Source: Rhodospirillales bacterium (GTDB lineage: Bacteria > Pseudomonadota > Alphaproteobacteria > Rhodospirillales > Casp-alpha2). From it: a stretch of DNA of 64,000 nt. Of this stretch, positions 63,026 through 64,000 are shown piece by piece. The stretch's first letter is position 1. Every line of letters begins with the position of its first letter. Below the pieces are notes generated by a model. That model saw only the letters and a list, made by a program, of their open reading frames with translations, made no database searches and had not been told where the DNA came from. Where the stretch lies: positions 124,001 through 188,000 of the forward strand of contig JAGLED010000001.1 in assembly GCA_023145215.1 (NCBI GenBank), written 5' to 3'. A program made the position numbers and the translations under genes.

Positions 63026-64000
63026 TCAACCGCGCCCGTATTTTCGCGTCAGCATTTCGGCGAACGCACGCATCCCCATAGCCTCTCCGCCCTCCGGGCG
63101 TCCCGGCTTCGAGGAAACGTTCCACGCCATGACGTCGATATGCGCCCATCCCGCGTTCTCGGGCGCAAACCGCTCCAGGAACAGGGCTGCCGTAATGGCG
63201 CCGGCATAGCCGCCTTCGGGGGCGTTCGTGATATCGGCGACCTTGCCTTCGATCATTTTCCGGTAGCCGGGCCAGAGTGGCATCCGCCAGAGCGGATCGG
63301 AAACCTTGGTGCCCGCATCCAGAATGTCGGTGGCGAACGTGTCGTCGTTGCAGAACAGCGCCGGCAATTCGGTGCCGAGTGCGACGCGCGCCGCCCCCGT
63401 GAGGGTCGCAAAATCGATGACGAGTTCAGGATTGGCTTCGCGGGCACGCGTCAACGCGTCAGCGAGGATAACCCGTCCTTCCGCATCCGTATTGCCGATT
63501 TCGATGGTAATCCCGGCACGTGTCCGAACGACGTCCAGCGGCCGCATGGCGTTGCCCGAGATCGCATTCTCGACAGCCGGAATGAGCACTTTCAGGTGCA
63601 CCTTCAGCCCCATCGCCATCACATAATGCGCAATGCCCAGAACATGCGCAGAGCCGCCCATGTCCTTTTTCATCAACTTCATCCCCGATGCCGGCTTGAT
63701 GTCGAGGCCGCCGGAATCGAAGCACACGCCTTTCCCTACGAGCGCCACCGTGGGGTGAGACGGATCGCCCCACGTCATTTCGATCAGCCGCGGCGCGTCC
63801 TGGGCTGCGCGACCGACTGCGTGGATCGCCGGATAATTATTCTTCAGAAGGTCATCACCAACCGTCACGTCGTATCCGGCACCGAATTTTTCGGCGAGTT
63901 GCCGCGCCGCATCGGCGAGGGCAGCCGGGCCGAGATCATTGGCGGGGGTGTTGATCAGATCCCGCACCAGCATCGTTGCGTCGGCCAGTGCCGCGATGCG
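63026..64000 (-). CDS. Leucyl aminopeptidase family (M17) peptidase, partial
   Basis: The C-terminal 325 residues are visible; the frame is open to the window edge, and the N-terminus lies beyond it. Dinuclear zinc and catalytic motifs are intact: VGKGVCFDSGGLDIKPASGMKLMKKDMGG and NTDAEGRVILADAL. The edge already shows the M17 segment LVRDLINTPANDLGP. It releases N-terminal residues from peptides in the cytosol. It resembles the shorter PepA-like branch common in alphaproteobacteria. Confidence 0.95.
   Translation of the reverse strand, partial: RIAALADATMLVRDLINTPANDLGPAALADAARQLAEKFGAGYDVTVGDDLLKNNYPAIHAVGRAAQDAPRLIEMTWGDPSHPTVALVGKGVCFDSGGLDIKPASGMKLMKKDMGGSAHVLGIAHYVMAMGLKVHLKVLIPAVENAISGNAMRPLDVVRTRAGITIEIGNTDAEGRVILADALTRAREANPELVIDFATLTGAARVALGTELPALFCNDDTFATDILDAGTKVSDPLWRMPLWPGYRKMIEGKVADITNAPEGGYAGAITAALFLERFAPENAGWAHIDVMAWNVSSKPGRPEGGEAMGMRAFAEMLTRKYGRG

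Overview
This 64 kb window looks like a chromosomal core region of an alphaproteobacterium, most likely a Rhodospirillales-type lineage. GC content is high. Gene order includes several alphaproteobacterial blocks: trpF-trpB-trpA-accD-folC, aroA-cmk-rpsA-sppA-ihfB-lapA next to a FYDLN acid-domain gene, and kdsD-lptC-lptA-lptB-rpoN-hpf-ptsN. I see no insertion sequence, prophage, CRISPR array or long repeat. Nearly all of the DNA is coding, often with 4-nt stop/start overlaps. Assignment to an order is inference; no rRNA is present.

Layout. 1-7.2 kb: partial dnaX and the SRP RNA (minus), a DUF985 cupin and an Lrp regulator divergent from an EamA exporter, a lipoprotein with a cupredoxin-like domain, a small secreted protein, nudC, and pheA-kdsB. 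7.3-15.5 kb (plus): a membrane-anchored cytochrome c and hisN, then a yejABEF-type peptide ABC transporter and a GhrA-like reductase. 15.5-25.3 kb: uppP-tauE (minus), then gltD-gltB, a GATase-like hydrolase, a HIBADH-family dehydrogenase and DUF423. 25.4-28.2 kb: a voltage-gated K+ channel facing an unrecognised gene that carries a strong Fur box, then folC. 28.2-39.4 kb (minus): aroA, cmk, rpsA, sppA, ihfB, lapA, an ornithine-cyclodeaminase homologue, pyrF, trpF, trpB, trpA and accD. 39.5-43.8 kb: the FYDLN protein, tRNA-Ala(GGC), sixA, an unannotated 27-codon ORF divergent from a CYTH-CHAD protein, a ParA-like ATPase and a Nudix hydrolase. 43.8-54.3 kb: isochorismatase-family hydrolase, purC, an EamA transporter, LysR regulator, histone-deacetylase-like amidohydrolase, phosphodiesterase, prolyl oligopeptidase, a flagellin-like protein, slyX, a DSD1-type enzyme and Hsp20. 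54.3-61.4 kb (minus): tRNA-Leu(CAG), rnd, kdsD, lptCAB, rpoN, hpf, ptsN. 61.6-64 kb: an NDUFA9-like protein, a MarR regulator and a partial M17 aminopeptidase.

Functionally the window combines envelope biogenesis (kdsB, kdsD, lptABC, uppP, lapA), nitrogen assimilation and its control (gltBD, rpoN, ptsN), amino-acid and nucleotide synthesis (trp genes, pheA, aroA, hisN, pyrF, purC), and translation (rpsA, hpf, tRNAs, SRP RNA).

The most novel signal is at 40755-41070. Two divergent promoters share overlapping -10 elements. Each 17-bp spacer contains a GCAC-N3-GTGC palindrome. One promoter points to a 27-residue ORF that has a near-perfect Shine-Dalgarno sequence and is followed by a terminator-like hairpin. 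The other points to the CYTH-CHAD/ParA pair. I interpret this as a compact regulated switch controlling a previously unannotated small protein or leader peptide. The second strongest signal is a Fur box (16 of 19 consensus positions) in front of an unrecognised HExxH-containing protein at 26365-26859.
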